This document shows positions 1 through 7,054 of a stretch of DNA of 64,000 nt, piece by piece. Position numbers and translations under genes: made by a program. This stretch comes from Rahnella aquatilis CIP 78.65 = ATCC 33071. GTDB taxonomy: Bacteria; Pseudomonadota; Gammaproteobacteria; Enterobacterales; Enterobacteriaceae. Each line of letters starts with the position of its first letter. Within the stretch, counting starts at the first letter, position 1. The stretch covers positions 51,488 to 115,487 of the forward strand of contig NC_016819.1 of the NCBI RefSeq assembly GCF_000241955.1, given 5' to 3'. The notes below the pieces were generated by a model that did no database searches, was not told the DNA's origin, and saw only the letters and a list, made by a program, of their open reading frames with translations.

Positions 1-189
1 CAAATTTTTGCTGATTTCAACAGGGCTGTAAAAACCTTTATATATACTAATCAATACCTTGAATTGTTGTGCAGTGATATTCGCACCGGCAAAGTACTCG
101 CTGATGATCTGGTCTTTGAACTGGTTCGCGAGGTGGATAAGCAAACCAAGGGGTAATTTATCGCCGCTAATAGCGGAAGTATTGTGCAT
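1..189 (-). CDS. MarR-family transcriptional regulator, N-terminal part (runs off the window)
   Basis: The reverse strand from an ATG at 189 reads open to base 1, giving the first 63 residues. The segment PLGLLIHLANQFKD followed by ITAQQFKVLISIYKG and SPVEISKNL matches the dimerisation helix and start of the winged helix of MarR (multiple-antibiotic-resistance repressor), a family of small-molecule-responsive dimeric repressors. The C-terminal half lies outside the window, so ligand and targets cannot be judged. The start was chosen because MarR itself begins a similar distance before the IPLGxLIH-type motif. No identifiable gene lies divergently beside it before the recombinase at 1117. Confidence 0.75.
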   Translation of the reverse strand, partial: MHNTSAISGDKLPLGLLIHLANQFKDQIISEYFAGANITAQQFKVLISIYKGFYSPVEISKNL

Positions 190-1116
190 AATGCTTGCCT
201 AGTCATTAATTTCAAATAAAACTACTGTCCAGGCATCTATCTGTCAAGGTTGTGTCAAATTAATCGCATTTTTTGTCAGGGACTTACGGGGAACACTTTT
301 TAGTTTTAACCCGCATGCACCGGGCCGAACGGGTCTGTGCGGCGCAAGCCCAATGTATCTGGCGATTCATTATCGTCAGGAAACGTTTAACGAAGCAGGT
401 GAGGCTGGATAAAGGACGGGCAATTATTGGGCGCGGGGTTTGCTATCTTATTTAACATAATTAACGTTATGCGATCTGCGGTAAGGTGCGTCTCTATTGT
501 ACCCAAGCCAGCTACCTGCTTGAGGTCATCAAGAAAATGCTTATGGGCTATGAAACCCTGAACAAGGGTCGTCAGGTGGGCAAAAACAGCGACTGTTTCA
601 CCCTTAGATCGCCTTTTCAGGACCTCAGCGATATGCCACACATCCAGGTTCCCCTGTGCTGCTGAGACAGTCAACTCTTCATGGTCATGAGAAAACCGAA
701 GAAGAACCCCATTACGGCGCAGGAATAATGTACAACTAAATGTCCTCTTCAAAAGTGTTTTTTTCAACATTTTCACTGATGACTGATGACTCCTGATTTA
801 TGTTAAATCTCATGCTATGTATCAATAATGAAGATGTTGAATCTCCTTATCTGAGATCTCCTCCCTGGCTATGCCTTTCACCTTTCTTTGCACTGAATGA
901 CGTTGGCTTTTTTGACTTAATATAATGGGACTTATATAAAGTTAGCGATATACATAAAGAACAGATAATCTATCCAGTAGTTACAAGGTGCAGGTAATTT
1001 TTCACTGCGGATCGTGCAGGTTTCGCTACGTGAAATCTGCAAGGGAAATACCCTGCTTCTTTATCAGAATCCACGTAGCGTCGTCAGTGACCGGGAGTTC
1101 GCTTTTTAAGCTATCT
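190..1116. other. Region without an identifiable gene
   Basis: About 0.9 kb between the MarR gene and the recombinase. A reverse-strand open frame (387-776, 129 codons) and a shorter forward frame (273-455) are present. Neither shows a motif I recognise, a good ribosome-binding site or a partner gene, so neither is called. The stretch is AT-rich near 780-960, as expected for promoter DNA ahead of the recombinase, and contains a long-armed inverted repeat at 1024-1080 (separate entry). It may hold decayed mobile-element sequence. Confidence 0.4.
1024..1080. repeat. Inverted repeat upstream of the recombinase gene
   Basis: CGCTACGTG (1024-1032) and CACGTAGCG (1072-1080) are perfect 9-bp complements separated by 39 nt. 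A smaller potential hairpin, GCAAGGG/CCCTGC, lies between them. The structure would fold in the 5' leader of the recombinase mRNA, about 40 nt before the preferred ATG. Its role is unknown: it could be an operator, a translational control element or a recombination accessory site. Confidence 0.45.
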
Positions 1117-2166
1117 ATGGGCAAGTTATCACCAATTAACCCGATACTGCCTGTTATCCAGGCGGAAGAAGATGTTCTGGCCAGGCTGAAGGAATTTGTT
1201 CAGGACAAGGAGGCTTTTTCACCCAATACCTGGCGACAGTTGATGAGCGTTATGCGGATCTGCCACAGGTGGTCGACAGAAAATAGCCGTTCATTTTTGC
1301 CCATGCTTGCGTCAGACCTTCGTGATTACCTGAACTGGCTGCAAGAGAACGGCCGAGCCTCTTCAACAATTGCGACGCATGGCTCATTGATTTCGATGTT
1401 ACACCGTAACGCCGGTCTTACACCGCCAAACACTTCCCCACTGGTTTTCCGGGCGGTGAAAAAGATAAATCGTGTTGCGGTTGTCGAGGGTGAACGAACT
1501 GGCCAGGCTGTGCCCTTTCGTCTTGAGGATCTGCTTAAGCTGGATGCATTATGGTCTGACTCGATTTTGCTTCGCCAAAAACGGGATCTTGCATTCCTGC
1601 ATGTCGCTTACAGTACCCTGCTGCGTATCAGTGAGCTAGCCCGCCTCCGTGTTCGTGATATCTCCCGGGCGCCGGATGGCAGGATTATCCTTAATGTGAG
1701 TTATACCAAGACTATTGTTCAGACAGGTGGACTGATCAAATCTCTCAGTTCGCAGTCCTCCCGCCGGCTGTCGGAATGGTTGTCGGTGTCAGGTATCAGC
1801 GCTGAACCCGATGCCTTCCTCTTTTGTCCGGTTCACCGTTCGGGAAGTGCAACTCTTTCAATCGCCCGTCCGCTGAGCACGCCGGCGATGGAATCTATTT
1901 TCGCACAGGCCTGGCGTACGATTGGAGCAGGTGAAGCTATCATTCCAAACAAAGGGCGCTATACAGCCTGGACTGGTCACAGTGCCCGCGTAGGCGCTGC
2001 ACAGGATATGGCGGGACGTGGCTATGCTGTCGCTCAGATTATGCAGGAAGGAACCTGGAAAAAGCCTGAAACATTAATGCGTTATATCCGTAATCTTCAG
2101 GCGCATGAAGGGGCGATGATTGATATCATGGAAAAAAGCACTCTCCATCATAACGATAAAAAATAG
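1117..2166 (+). CDS. Cre-type tyrosine recombinase
   Basis: A 349-residue protein that resembles phage P1 Cre along its whole length. The N-terminal DNA-binding domain has a Cre-like FSPNTWRQLMSVMRICHRW segment and a DVRDYL-like LRDYLNWLQENG. The catalytic domain has the motifs TLLRISELARLRVRDISR (catalytic Arg), a TKT loop with the family lysine, WTGHSARVGAAQDMA (His-x-x-Arg) and MRYIRNL (nucleophilic Tyr). Cre enzymes cut and rejoin 34-bp lox sites; on plasmids they resolve dimers. The open frame extends 43 codons upstream, but ATG 1117 (MGKLSPINP) fits the Cre N terminus. No good Shine-Dalgarno is visible at either start. A lox-like palindrome lies directly after the stop. The target site is unproven. 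Confidence 0.9.
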   Translation: MGKLSPINPILPVIQAEEDVLARLKEFVQDKEAFSPNTWRQLMSVMRICHRWSTENSRSFLPMLASDLRDYLNWLQENGRASSTIATHGSLISMLHRNAGLTPPNTSPLVFRAVKKINRVAVVEGERTGQAVPFRLEDLLKLDALWSDSILLRQKRDLAFLHVAYSTLLRISELARLRVRDISRAPDGRIILNVSYTKTIVQTGGLIKSLSSQSSRRLSEWLSVSGISAEPDAFLFCPVHRSGSATLSIARPLSTPAMESIFAQAWRTIGAGEAIIPNKGRYTAWTGHSARVGAAQDMAGRGYAVAQIMQEGTWKKPETLMRYIRNLQAHEGAMIDIMEKSTLHHNDKK

Positions 2167-2168
2167 CA

Positions 2169-2202
2169 TAATTCACACTTCATCATTATGATGTGTGAAT
2201 TC
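2169..2202. repeat. Candidate lox-like recombination site (13-8-13 palindrome)
   Basis: Three bases after the recombinase stop codon lies a 34-bp sequence: arm TAATTCACACTTC, 8-bp spacer ATCATTAT and arm GATGTGTGAATTC. The arms are inverted copies with 11 of 13 positions matching, which is the same 13-8-13 architecture as P1 loxP although the arm sequence is different. Alternative: it is simply the hairpin between two convergent genes. It is AT-rich, has no strong GC stem and no clear T tract, so it is a poor intrinsic terminator. Recombination activity is inference. Confidence 0.5.
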
Positions 2203-2255
2203 ATGTTTATGTTTTTGCTGTGATCACATGCTGCGCTTCAAGGTCACCGGAAATA

Positions 2256-2735
2256 TTAAATACGCAGCATTAATGTCATCGGATTAATTGGCGATGATGT
2301 AAAACCGTAGTGTTCATAAAATTGTTTAGCCGGTTCATGAAGTGCATGTACGAGTAATGCTCTGACACCTGTGTTTTCAGCAATTGAATGAACTCGAAGA
2401 ACGGCATCCTGTAGCAATGATGCACCTAGCTTTAATCCCTGAGTGCGAAGGTCGACCGCCAATCTTCCCAATACTATGACCGGAACTGGATCAGGCATAT
2501 TACGCCGAACAGACCCTGTTGCTTCCCTGTGCAACACAGCGCCGGCTGCGAGCGCATAATAACCGACAATACTCTTATCGTGAGTCGCGACAACAAAAGT
2601 ACGACTTGCACCGTTTAAATGGTTTGTCAGAGCGCGTCGTTTTAACCATTCATCTAACGTTGATTCCCCACAACCAAACGCATCAAGGATATGTTCAGTT
2701 GTAAGTGGCTCAGGAGCAGACAGTTTTAGACTCAT
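2256..2735 (-). CDS. GNAT acetyltransferase toxin (TacT/AtaT-type)
   Basis: A 159-residue GCN5-related N-acetyltransferase. It has the acetyl-CoA loop region VIVLGRLAVDLRTQGLKLGASLLQDA and the C-terminal AKQFYEHYGFTSSP. Toxins of this class acetylate aminoacyl-tRNA and stop translation; a DUF1778 antitoxin neutralises them. The ATG at 2735 overlaps the antitoxin stop codon (ATGA), the usual arrangement for translational coupling, so it is preferred over an upstream TTG six bases earlier. It is transcribed leftward and converges on the recombinase gene. Which tRNA it modifies cannot be told from sequence. Confidence 0.88.
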   Translation of the reverse strand: MSLKLSAPEPLTTEHILDAFGCGESTLDEWLKRRALTNHLNGASRTFVVATHDKSIVGYYALAAGAVLHREATGSVRRNMPDPVPVIVLGRLAVDLRTQGLKLGASLLQDAVLRVHSIAENTGVRALLVHALHEPAKQFYEHYGFTSSPINPMTLMLRI

Positions 2736-2992
2736 GCCCAAGGTGCTTTCACTGCCATGAGCCGTTCCAGACCCTGATTTGCCTTTTGAGGTGCGTCAAG
2801 CATCGCTGTGAATTCATGGAATTTTTCAGTATCTAACTGGAAGAAAACCTGGTCGAGCAAAATAGCCTGCGCGCGTTCACACGCTACTTCCAGCATAAAA
2901 TCAGATCGGTTTTTACCCAATAGGCTGGCGGCTTGGTCGATGAGATCACGTTGTTCCGGCAAAGCGCGCAAATTAATCGCAGCGTCACGCAT
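2732..2992 (-). CDS. DUF1778 (TacA-type) antitoxin
   Basis: An 86-residue ribbon-helix-helix protein. The N-terminal INLRALPEQRDLIDQAASLLGKNRSDFMLEVACERAQ is typical of DUF1778, with the DNA-binding strand first and the two helices next. The C-terminal tail (LDTEKFHEFTAMLDAPQKANQGLERLM) is the part that normally wraps the GNAT toxin. It lies first in the operon, after AGGAGA seven bases before the ATG, and overlaps the toxin by four bases. The large palindrome at 3007-3055 is well placed for autorepression by the antitoxin-toxin complex. Confidence 0.9.
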   Translation of the reverse strand: MRDAAINLRALPEQRDLIDQAASLLGKNRSDFMLEVACERAQAILLDQVFFQLDTEKFHEFTAMLDAPQKANQGLERLMAVKAPWA

Positions 2993-3006
2993 TTTTTATA
3001 TCTCCT

Positions 3007-3055
3007 GTGTTGACAATGGATATACATTATAAGGTTGTGTATCTATTGTCAACAC
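3007..3055 (-). promoter_or_regulatory. Operator/promoter of the toxin-antitoxin operon
   Basis: GTGTTGACAATGGATATACA (3007-3026) and its inverted copy (3036-3055) match at 18 of 20 positions around a 9-nt centre. On the reverse strand the distal arm contains TTGACA, a consensus -35 element, and the centre contains TATAAT/TAATGT -10 candidates. The operator therefore overlaps the promoter. Such conditional autoregulation is known for DUF1778-GNAT modules; binding here is inferred from position and symmetry. Confidence 0.75.
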
Positions 3056-3208
3056 GCTGTGCCTTTGGGCAATTCTCAATACATTCACTGGCTGGCCATT
3101 TTAAAATGATGGTTCTCTAGGGAGTGATTTACTAATTTGGTCACCTGAACTTGTTAAACATACTTGCATGCCAAGGTCGGTCGCAGGAATATTGATTGTC
3201 GTCAACAG

Positions 3209-3349
3209 TTATGCACCGAACTGCTTAATGAGCTGGGCTGCCGTTGCTGCCGAGGACATTGGGTTTTGCCCGGTGATCAGCAGGCCATCGCTGACCACAT
3301 AAGAACTCCAGTCCTCACCTTTCGAGTAAATCCCGCCTTTGGCAATTAA
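3209..3349 (-). pseudogene. 3' fragment of a DJ-1/PfpI-family gene
   Basis: The reverse strand encodes LIAKGGIYSKGEDWSSYVV and ends LIKQFGA-stop. This is nearly the same as the C terminus of the intact DJ-1/PfpI gene at 6046-6726 (LIAKGGIYSKGADWSSYVV...LIKQLGA). Similarity starts abruptly at about 3349, with no start codon or nucleophile elbow, so only the last ~46 codons remain. It is a decayed second copy left by deletion or unequal recombination. The adjoining operator copy at 3361 suggests that promoter and 3' end were joined by an internal deletion. Confidence 0.85.
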
Positions 3350-3360
3350 GTGGTAAATAT

Positions 3361-3375
3361 TAGACCGGTCGTATA
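3361..3375. promoter_or_regulatory. Degenerate copy of the NemR-like operator
   Basis: TAGACCGGTCGTATA differs at one position from the intact copy at 6909-6923. It lies just upstream of the DJ-1 gene fragment and is probably the remnant of that gene's control region. Confidence 0.5.
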
Positions 3376-3418
3376 TTAAACGGGTACAAAAAACGATTCT
3401 ATACTGAGTACCCCCTTG

Positions 3419-4024
3419 CTAGGGGGTAATATGAATAATTTTTCTTGTCGTGATCAGCGCTGAATCAAACGGGCCAGTATTTCGAACAATCTTGACCATG
3501 ACGCTTGCACCTACCCAAAGCTGGTAGAGGCTTTCTGCCACGGTGCGAGGCGTATCGTCAATAGTGAGAGATCCCTCGGCTACGCCCGTTTCTAACGCTT
3601 GTGCCAGACGCGAGATTATCCCGGAAGTGCCTGCCTCTAGCGTTAAGCGCATCGTGTCCGAAAGATCGGCAACTTCAGCACCTAATTTCACGGCAAGACA
3701 CTTACCCTGACAGTCAGAGAACGACTGAGATTCTCGCCACTGCTGCCAGTAGTTCATCAGCCGCTGAGCCATATTGAGACCAGGCTGACCCAGTGTCCTG
3801 TCGATATCGGCCAGATAATCATCAAAATAGTGTGCCAGCATATCTGCGCCAAAAGCTTCTTTCGAACTAAAGTAATGATAGAAAGAGCCTTTAGGCACAC
3901 CAGCATCTTTAAGTATTTCGTTCAATCCGACCGCAGAAAATCCTTTACCCGCCATAATACGCTGACCTGTCGCCAGAATATGCTCGCGGATTTCATTGTT
4001 ATGTAGTTGCGTTGTAGTATTCAT
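3419..4024 (-). CDS. TetR-family regulator, NemR-like
   Basis: A 201-residue TetR-family repressor. The N-terminal helix-turn-helix region is GFSAVGLNEILKDAGVPKGSFYHYFSSKEAFG, close to E. coli NemR (VPKGSFYHYFRSKEAFG). The segment CQGKCLAVKLGAEVADLSDTMR aligns with NemR GCLTVKLSAEVCDLSEDMR and keeps the cysteine equivalent to NemR Cys106, the residue that senses hypochlorous acid and reactive electrophiles. An operator-like palindrome lies 20 bp upstream of its start, consistent with autorepression. Further copies precede the DJ-1/PfpI gene. I infer that it controls the surrounding electrophile-detoxification genes. The exact ligand is unknown. Confidence 0.85.
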   Translation of the reverse strand: MNTTTQLHNNEIREHILATGQRIMAGKGFSAVGLNEILKDAGVPKGSFYHYFSSKEAFGADMLAHYFDDYLADIDRTLGQPGLNMAQRLMNYWQQWRESQSFSDCQGKCLAVKLGAEVADLSDTMRLTLEAGTSGIISRLAQALETGVAEGSLTIDDTPRTVAESLYQLWVGASVMVKIVRNTGPFDSALITTRKIIHITP

Positions 4025-4044
4025 AGGTTCAATCTACCAAGAAC

Positions 4045-4059
4045 TAGACCAGTCGTCTA
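4045..4059. promoter_or_regulatory. Operator-like palindrome before the NemR-like gene
   Basis: TAGACCAGTCGTCTA has inverted arms TAGAC/GTCTA around five bases. The identical 15-mer occurs at 6762-6776 before the DJ-1 gene, and a one-base variant occurs at 6909. Repetition at separate promoters next to one TetR gene makes it the likely binding site. Confidence 0.7.
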
Positions 4060-4179
4060 CAGGCAAGATAAAACTATTCCATTTGCTCACGCTTATTTGT
4101 AGATTTCAGCAGTACCGTACAGATGGTTATCGCCACCCGCTGAAATAATACGGTAAGACGTTGCGCCATGTTCAGTCGC

Positions 4180-5001
4180 TTACTCTTCAATGAATCGCAG
4201 CAGGTCTTCATTAATCGTCCCGGCTTGGGTGATTGTCATCCCGTGGCCAAATCCAGCATAGACCTTGAGCTGCGCATCTTTGACAAGTTGCGCGGACAGA
4301 ATGGCAGAGTCAGCCAGCGGAACGATCTGATCGTCATCACCATGCATGATCAGGGTTGGCACATCGATTTTCTTGAGGTCATCAGTGAAATCAACCTCAG
4401 AGAACTGTTTGATACAGTCATATTGACCTTTGATCCCACCCCGCATCCCCTGAAGCCAAAAGCTTTCTCTCACACCCTCAGAAGGCGTCTCTGATGAACG
4501 GTTATAGTTGAAAAACGGCGTGGTTAAATCCTTGTAGAACTGAGAACGGTCTTTTTCGACCGCAGCACGGATGCCATCAAACACTTCCATAGGCAGACCG
4601 CCAGGATTTTTCTCACTTTGCAGCATAACCGGGGGTACTGCGCCGATAAGTACGGCTTTGCTGACGCGTGCCGAGCCATACGTTCCGATATAGCGTGCGA
4701 CTTCACCACCGCCAGTCGAGTGTCCAACCAGAACAACGTCTTTGAGATCTAACTGTTCGATGAGTGATGATAAATCTTCAGCATAGGTATCCATATCATT
4801 GCCGTCCCACGTCTGACTCGAGTTGCCATGGCTGCGGCGATCGTGAGCGATGACACGGAACCCCTGCTGACCGAAGAACAACATTTGCGCGTCCCATGCA
4901 TCACTTGATAATGGCCAGCCGTGGGAGAAAATAATGGTTTGTCCCTTGCCAAAGTCTTTGTATGCAATCTTAGAACCGTCTTTCACCTGAATAGTTTTCA
5001 T
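4180..5001 (-). CDS. Alpha/beta hydrolase, cofactor-free chloroperoxidase/esterase type
   Basis: A 273-residue cytoplasmic alpha/beta hydrolase of the non-haem chloroperoxidase group. Visible are the oxyanion segment [12 protein letters not shown], the nucleophile elbow GHSTGG (Ser95), the acid loop [10 protein letters not shown] (an Asp near 222-224) and the catalytic His in AGFGHGM (His253). Family members hydrolyse esters or lactones and can perhydrolyse organic acids; the halogenation name is historical. There is no signal peptide. It lies after the NemR-like gene in the same direction, within the stress block. The true substrate cannot be inferred. Confidence 0.82.
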   Translation of the reverse strand: MKTIQVKDGSKIAYKDFGKGQTIIFSHGWPLSSDAWDAQMLFFGQQGFRVIAHDRRSHGNSSQTWDGNDMDTYAEDLSSLIEQLDLKDVVLVGHSTGGGEVARYIGTYGSARVSKAVLIGAVPPVMLQSEKNPGGLPMEVFDGIRAAVEKDRSQFYKDLTTPFFNYNRSSETPSEGVRESFWLQGMRGGIKGQYDCIKQFSEVDFTDDLKKIDVPTLIMHGDDDQIVPLADSAILSAQLVKDAQLKVYAGFGHGMTITQAGTINEDLLRFIEE

Positions 5002-5134
5002 CTCTTTATTCTCTTTTCTGTTGGCGACGCCTCATGGGCGGAGCATTTAATTTAGAATTGTTTTTTCGTATGTTTGCTTTTACACCTGGCAATCATTCAA
5101 ATAATGGCTGGTCAGAACAGCATTTCACTGATGT

Positions 5135-5890
5135 TTACTGAGATAAACTTAGTGCCGCTTTTTCGATCAGGGTCGCAATTTTTTCCGGTTGTGATGCGTA
5201 AATAGCATGGTTGCCTTTCAATTCAGTGACGGTGCTGTGCGCACGTTTAGCCATGAAGCGCTCCAGTTCTGGATTAATAGCACGATCCTGCGTCGCCACC
5301 ACGGCCCAGCTAGGCTTCGTTTTCCATGCAGGAACGCCTGCCGGGGCAGTGAATGCTGCTACTGCAGGCATGAGTTGAGATTGCGCCAACAGATTTGTTT
5401 CTTTGACGGGCAAGTCAGCTGCAAAGTCCGCATGGAAATTTTCCGGTTTGATATAAAGGAAGTGATCTGGCGTTTCAGTAATTGACTGAGCGGCTGGCGG
5501 ATATTTTTTGGCCAGACTCAGCAATGATTCACCTTGCTCCGGCTGGAACGCTGCGATGTAAACCAGACCGGCAACAGAGGGATCATTTCCCGCGTCACTG
5601 ATGATCATCCCGGCGTAGCTATGGCCAACCAGCAGTGATTTACCACTTTGTAATGCCAGAACGCGTCGAGTCGCAGCGACATCATCAGCCAGCGAGGTTT
5701 GCGGCTCCTGAACAATCGACACGTTGTAGCCTGCTTTATTCAGAATGCGAGCCACCGGATCCCAACCTGAACCATCAACAAAAGCGCCATGTACCAGAAC
5801 GATGTTTTTTACCGGCGCAGCCATTGAAGACTGAGCATAAACAGACAGAACCAGGCTTAAAGCCAGAGTAGTAAACGATTTCTTAAACAT
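5135..5890 (-). CDS. Exported alpha/beta hydrolase
   Basis: A 251-residue alpha/beta hydrolase with a Sec signal peptide: MFKKSF, a hydrophobic core to about residue 20, then an AxA-type cleavage site around MAAPVKN. The mature part has the VLVHGAFVDGSGW oxyanion loop, the nucleophile elbow GHSYAGM and a C-terminal GNHAIY carrying the catalytic histidine. This pattern is common to EstC/SABP2-like esterases found in many proteobacteria. The product should act in the periplasm. RBS AAGGAAA lies upstream. It is in the same orientation as its neighbours but has wide gaps on both sides, so it may have its own promoter. Confidence 0.82.
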   Translation of the reverse strand: MFKKSFTTLALSLVLSVYAQSSMAAPVKNIVLVHGAFVDGSGWDPVARILNKAGYNVSIVQEPQTSLADDVAATRRVLALQSGKSLLVGHSYAGMIISDAGNDPSVAGLVYIAAFQPEQGESLLSLAKKYPPAAQSITETPDHFLYIKPENFHADFAADLPVKETNLLAQSQLMPAVAAFTAPAGVPAWKTKPSWAVVATQDRAINPELERFMAKRAHSTVTELKGNHAIYASQPEKIATLIEKAALSLSQ

Positions 5891-6045
5891 GATGAATTTC
5901 CTTCAATTGTCATTTTTTAAGTTAATACCCTGACATCATGGCACCCTGCCTTACAGGCCAGCGGACGGACATTCAGGTGTGTAATGTTGTCCAGATTTGC
6001 TCAGTGGGGAGGGCTTAAAGAACTCCCTCCCCACGTGATTAACCG

Positions 6046-6726
6046 TTATGCACCCAGCTGTTTAATCAGTTCTTCTGCCGCCTCGGTAGAGGAGGTTGGG
6101 TTTTGCCCGGTGATCAGCAGGCCGTCAGTAACAACATAAGAACTCCAGTCCGCCCCTTTCGAGTAAATCCCGCCTTTGGCAATCAGCTCGTCTTCTACCA
6201 GGAAAGGCACAATCTGCGTCAGGCCCACGGCGTCCTCTTCGCTGTTGGTAAAACCGGTGACCTTACGGCCTGCTACCAGCGGTTTTCCCTCCGGGGTTTT
6301 AACGTGGCGCAGCACGCCAGGCGCATGGCAGACCAGAGCGACGTGTTTGTTTGCCGCCAGGAAGGCTTCGATAAGGGCGATGGAGTGTTTATCTTCGGCC
6401 AGGTCCCACAAAGGGCCGTGTCCACCGGGATAAAAAACGGCGTCGTAATCAGCGTGTGAAACGCTGTCGAGACGAACCGTTGACGCCAGGTGTGCGGTTG
6501 CTTCTGCGTCTGCCTCGAAGCGGTGGGTCTGCTCGGTCTGGAAGTCAGGCTCATTACTTTTTGGGTCTAACGGCGGGTTACCGCCTTTCGGTGAAGCCAG
6601 CGTAATTTCTGCGCCTGCGTCTTTAAAGGCGTAGTAAGGTGCAGCCAGTTCTTCCAGCCAGAAGCCGGTTTTGCGGCCGGTGTCACCCAGTTTGTCGTGT
6701 GAGGTTAAGACCATCAGAATTTTCAT
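6046..6726 (-). CDS. DJ-1/PfpI-family protein (glyoxalase III/Hsp31-like)
   Basis: A 226-residue class I amidotransferase-like protein. Glu25 (TGFWLEE), the nucleophile elbow ALVCHAPG (Cys133, His134) and FYPGGHGPLWDL define the DJ-1/PfpI active site seen in Hsp31-type glyoxalases, which convert methylglyoxal to lactate without glutathione. The open frame extends 33 codons further upstream, but GGAGAG lies just ahead of the tandem ATGs at 6729/6726, so the later start is taken. Two operator copies (6762, 6909) lie upstream, placing the gene under the NemR-like regulator. A truncated second copy is at 3209-3349. Enzymatic activity is inferred from family. Confidence 0.87.
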   Translation of the reverse strand: MKILMVLTSHDKLGDTGRKTGFWLEELAAPYYAFKDAGAEITLASPKGGNPPLDPKSNEPDFQTEQTHRFEADAEATAHLASTVRLDSVSHADYDAVFYPGGHGPLWDLAEDKHSIALIEAFLAANKHVALVCHAPGVLRHVKTPEGKPLVAGRKVTGFTNSEEDAVGLTQIVPFLVEDELIAKGGIYSKGADWSSYVVTDGLLITGQNPTSSTEAAEELIKQLGA

Positions 6727-6761
6727 CATTACTCTCCAGTATTTCAAAGTGATAGTTGAAT

Positions 6762-6776
6762 TAGACCAGTCGTCTA
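6762..6776. promoter_or_regulatory. NemR-like operator before the DJ-1/PfpI gene (proximal)
   Basis: TAGACCAGTCGTCTA is identical to the copy at 4045-4059 and lies 36 bp upstream of the DJ-1/PfpI start, where bound repressor would block transcription. Confidence 0.7.
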
Positions 6777-6908
6777 ATATTTTCTTAAATAAAAATGTTA
6801 TACCCGTGCCTGCTATTCCGGCCAACTCTGTGCGCTGTTCATTCCAGCGGAACGGCTATCGTGCTATGTCGCTTAGTGCCGTTGCCATGTGAGTAAGCTA
6901 ACACTGAA

Positions 6909-6923
6909 TAGACCGGTCGTCTA
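6909..6923. promoter_or_regulatory. NemR-like operator before the DJ-1/PfpI gene (distal)
   Basis: TAGACCGGTCGTCTA is a one-base variant of the proximal site, about 150 bp further upstream. Two spaced sites could allow looping or could serve a second promoter. Confidence 0.6.
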
Positions 6924-6955
6924 CAGATAGTTAATAAAACTTTTTCATCTTTTAT

Positions 6956-6990
6956 GTGCCAGGCACCTTCTCATAGCGGGTGCCTGGCAC
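6956..6990 (-). terminator. Long perfect hairpin after the aldehyde dehydrogenase gene
   Basis: GTGCCAGGCACC (6956-6967) and GGTGCCTGGCAC (6979-6990) form a 12-bp perfect GC-rich stem with an 11-nt loop, about 65 bp past the dehydrogenase stop codon. The reverse-strand transcript has no U tract after it, so it may stabilise a 3' end rather than act as a classic intrinsic terminator. Confidence 0.55.
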
Positions 6991-7054
6991 GATGAGATAA
7001 TCCACTCATTTTACTGCGTATTCAACTGCGTTTTTTCACGTATCGATAATGCAC

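Noticed and set aside
387-776. 129-codon reverse ORF between the MarR and cre-like genes
   Set aside because: No recognisable motif, no RBS and no partner gene. The composition does not look selected. Left as part of an unassigned region.
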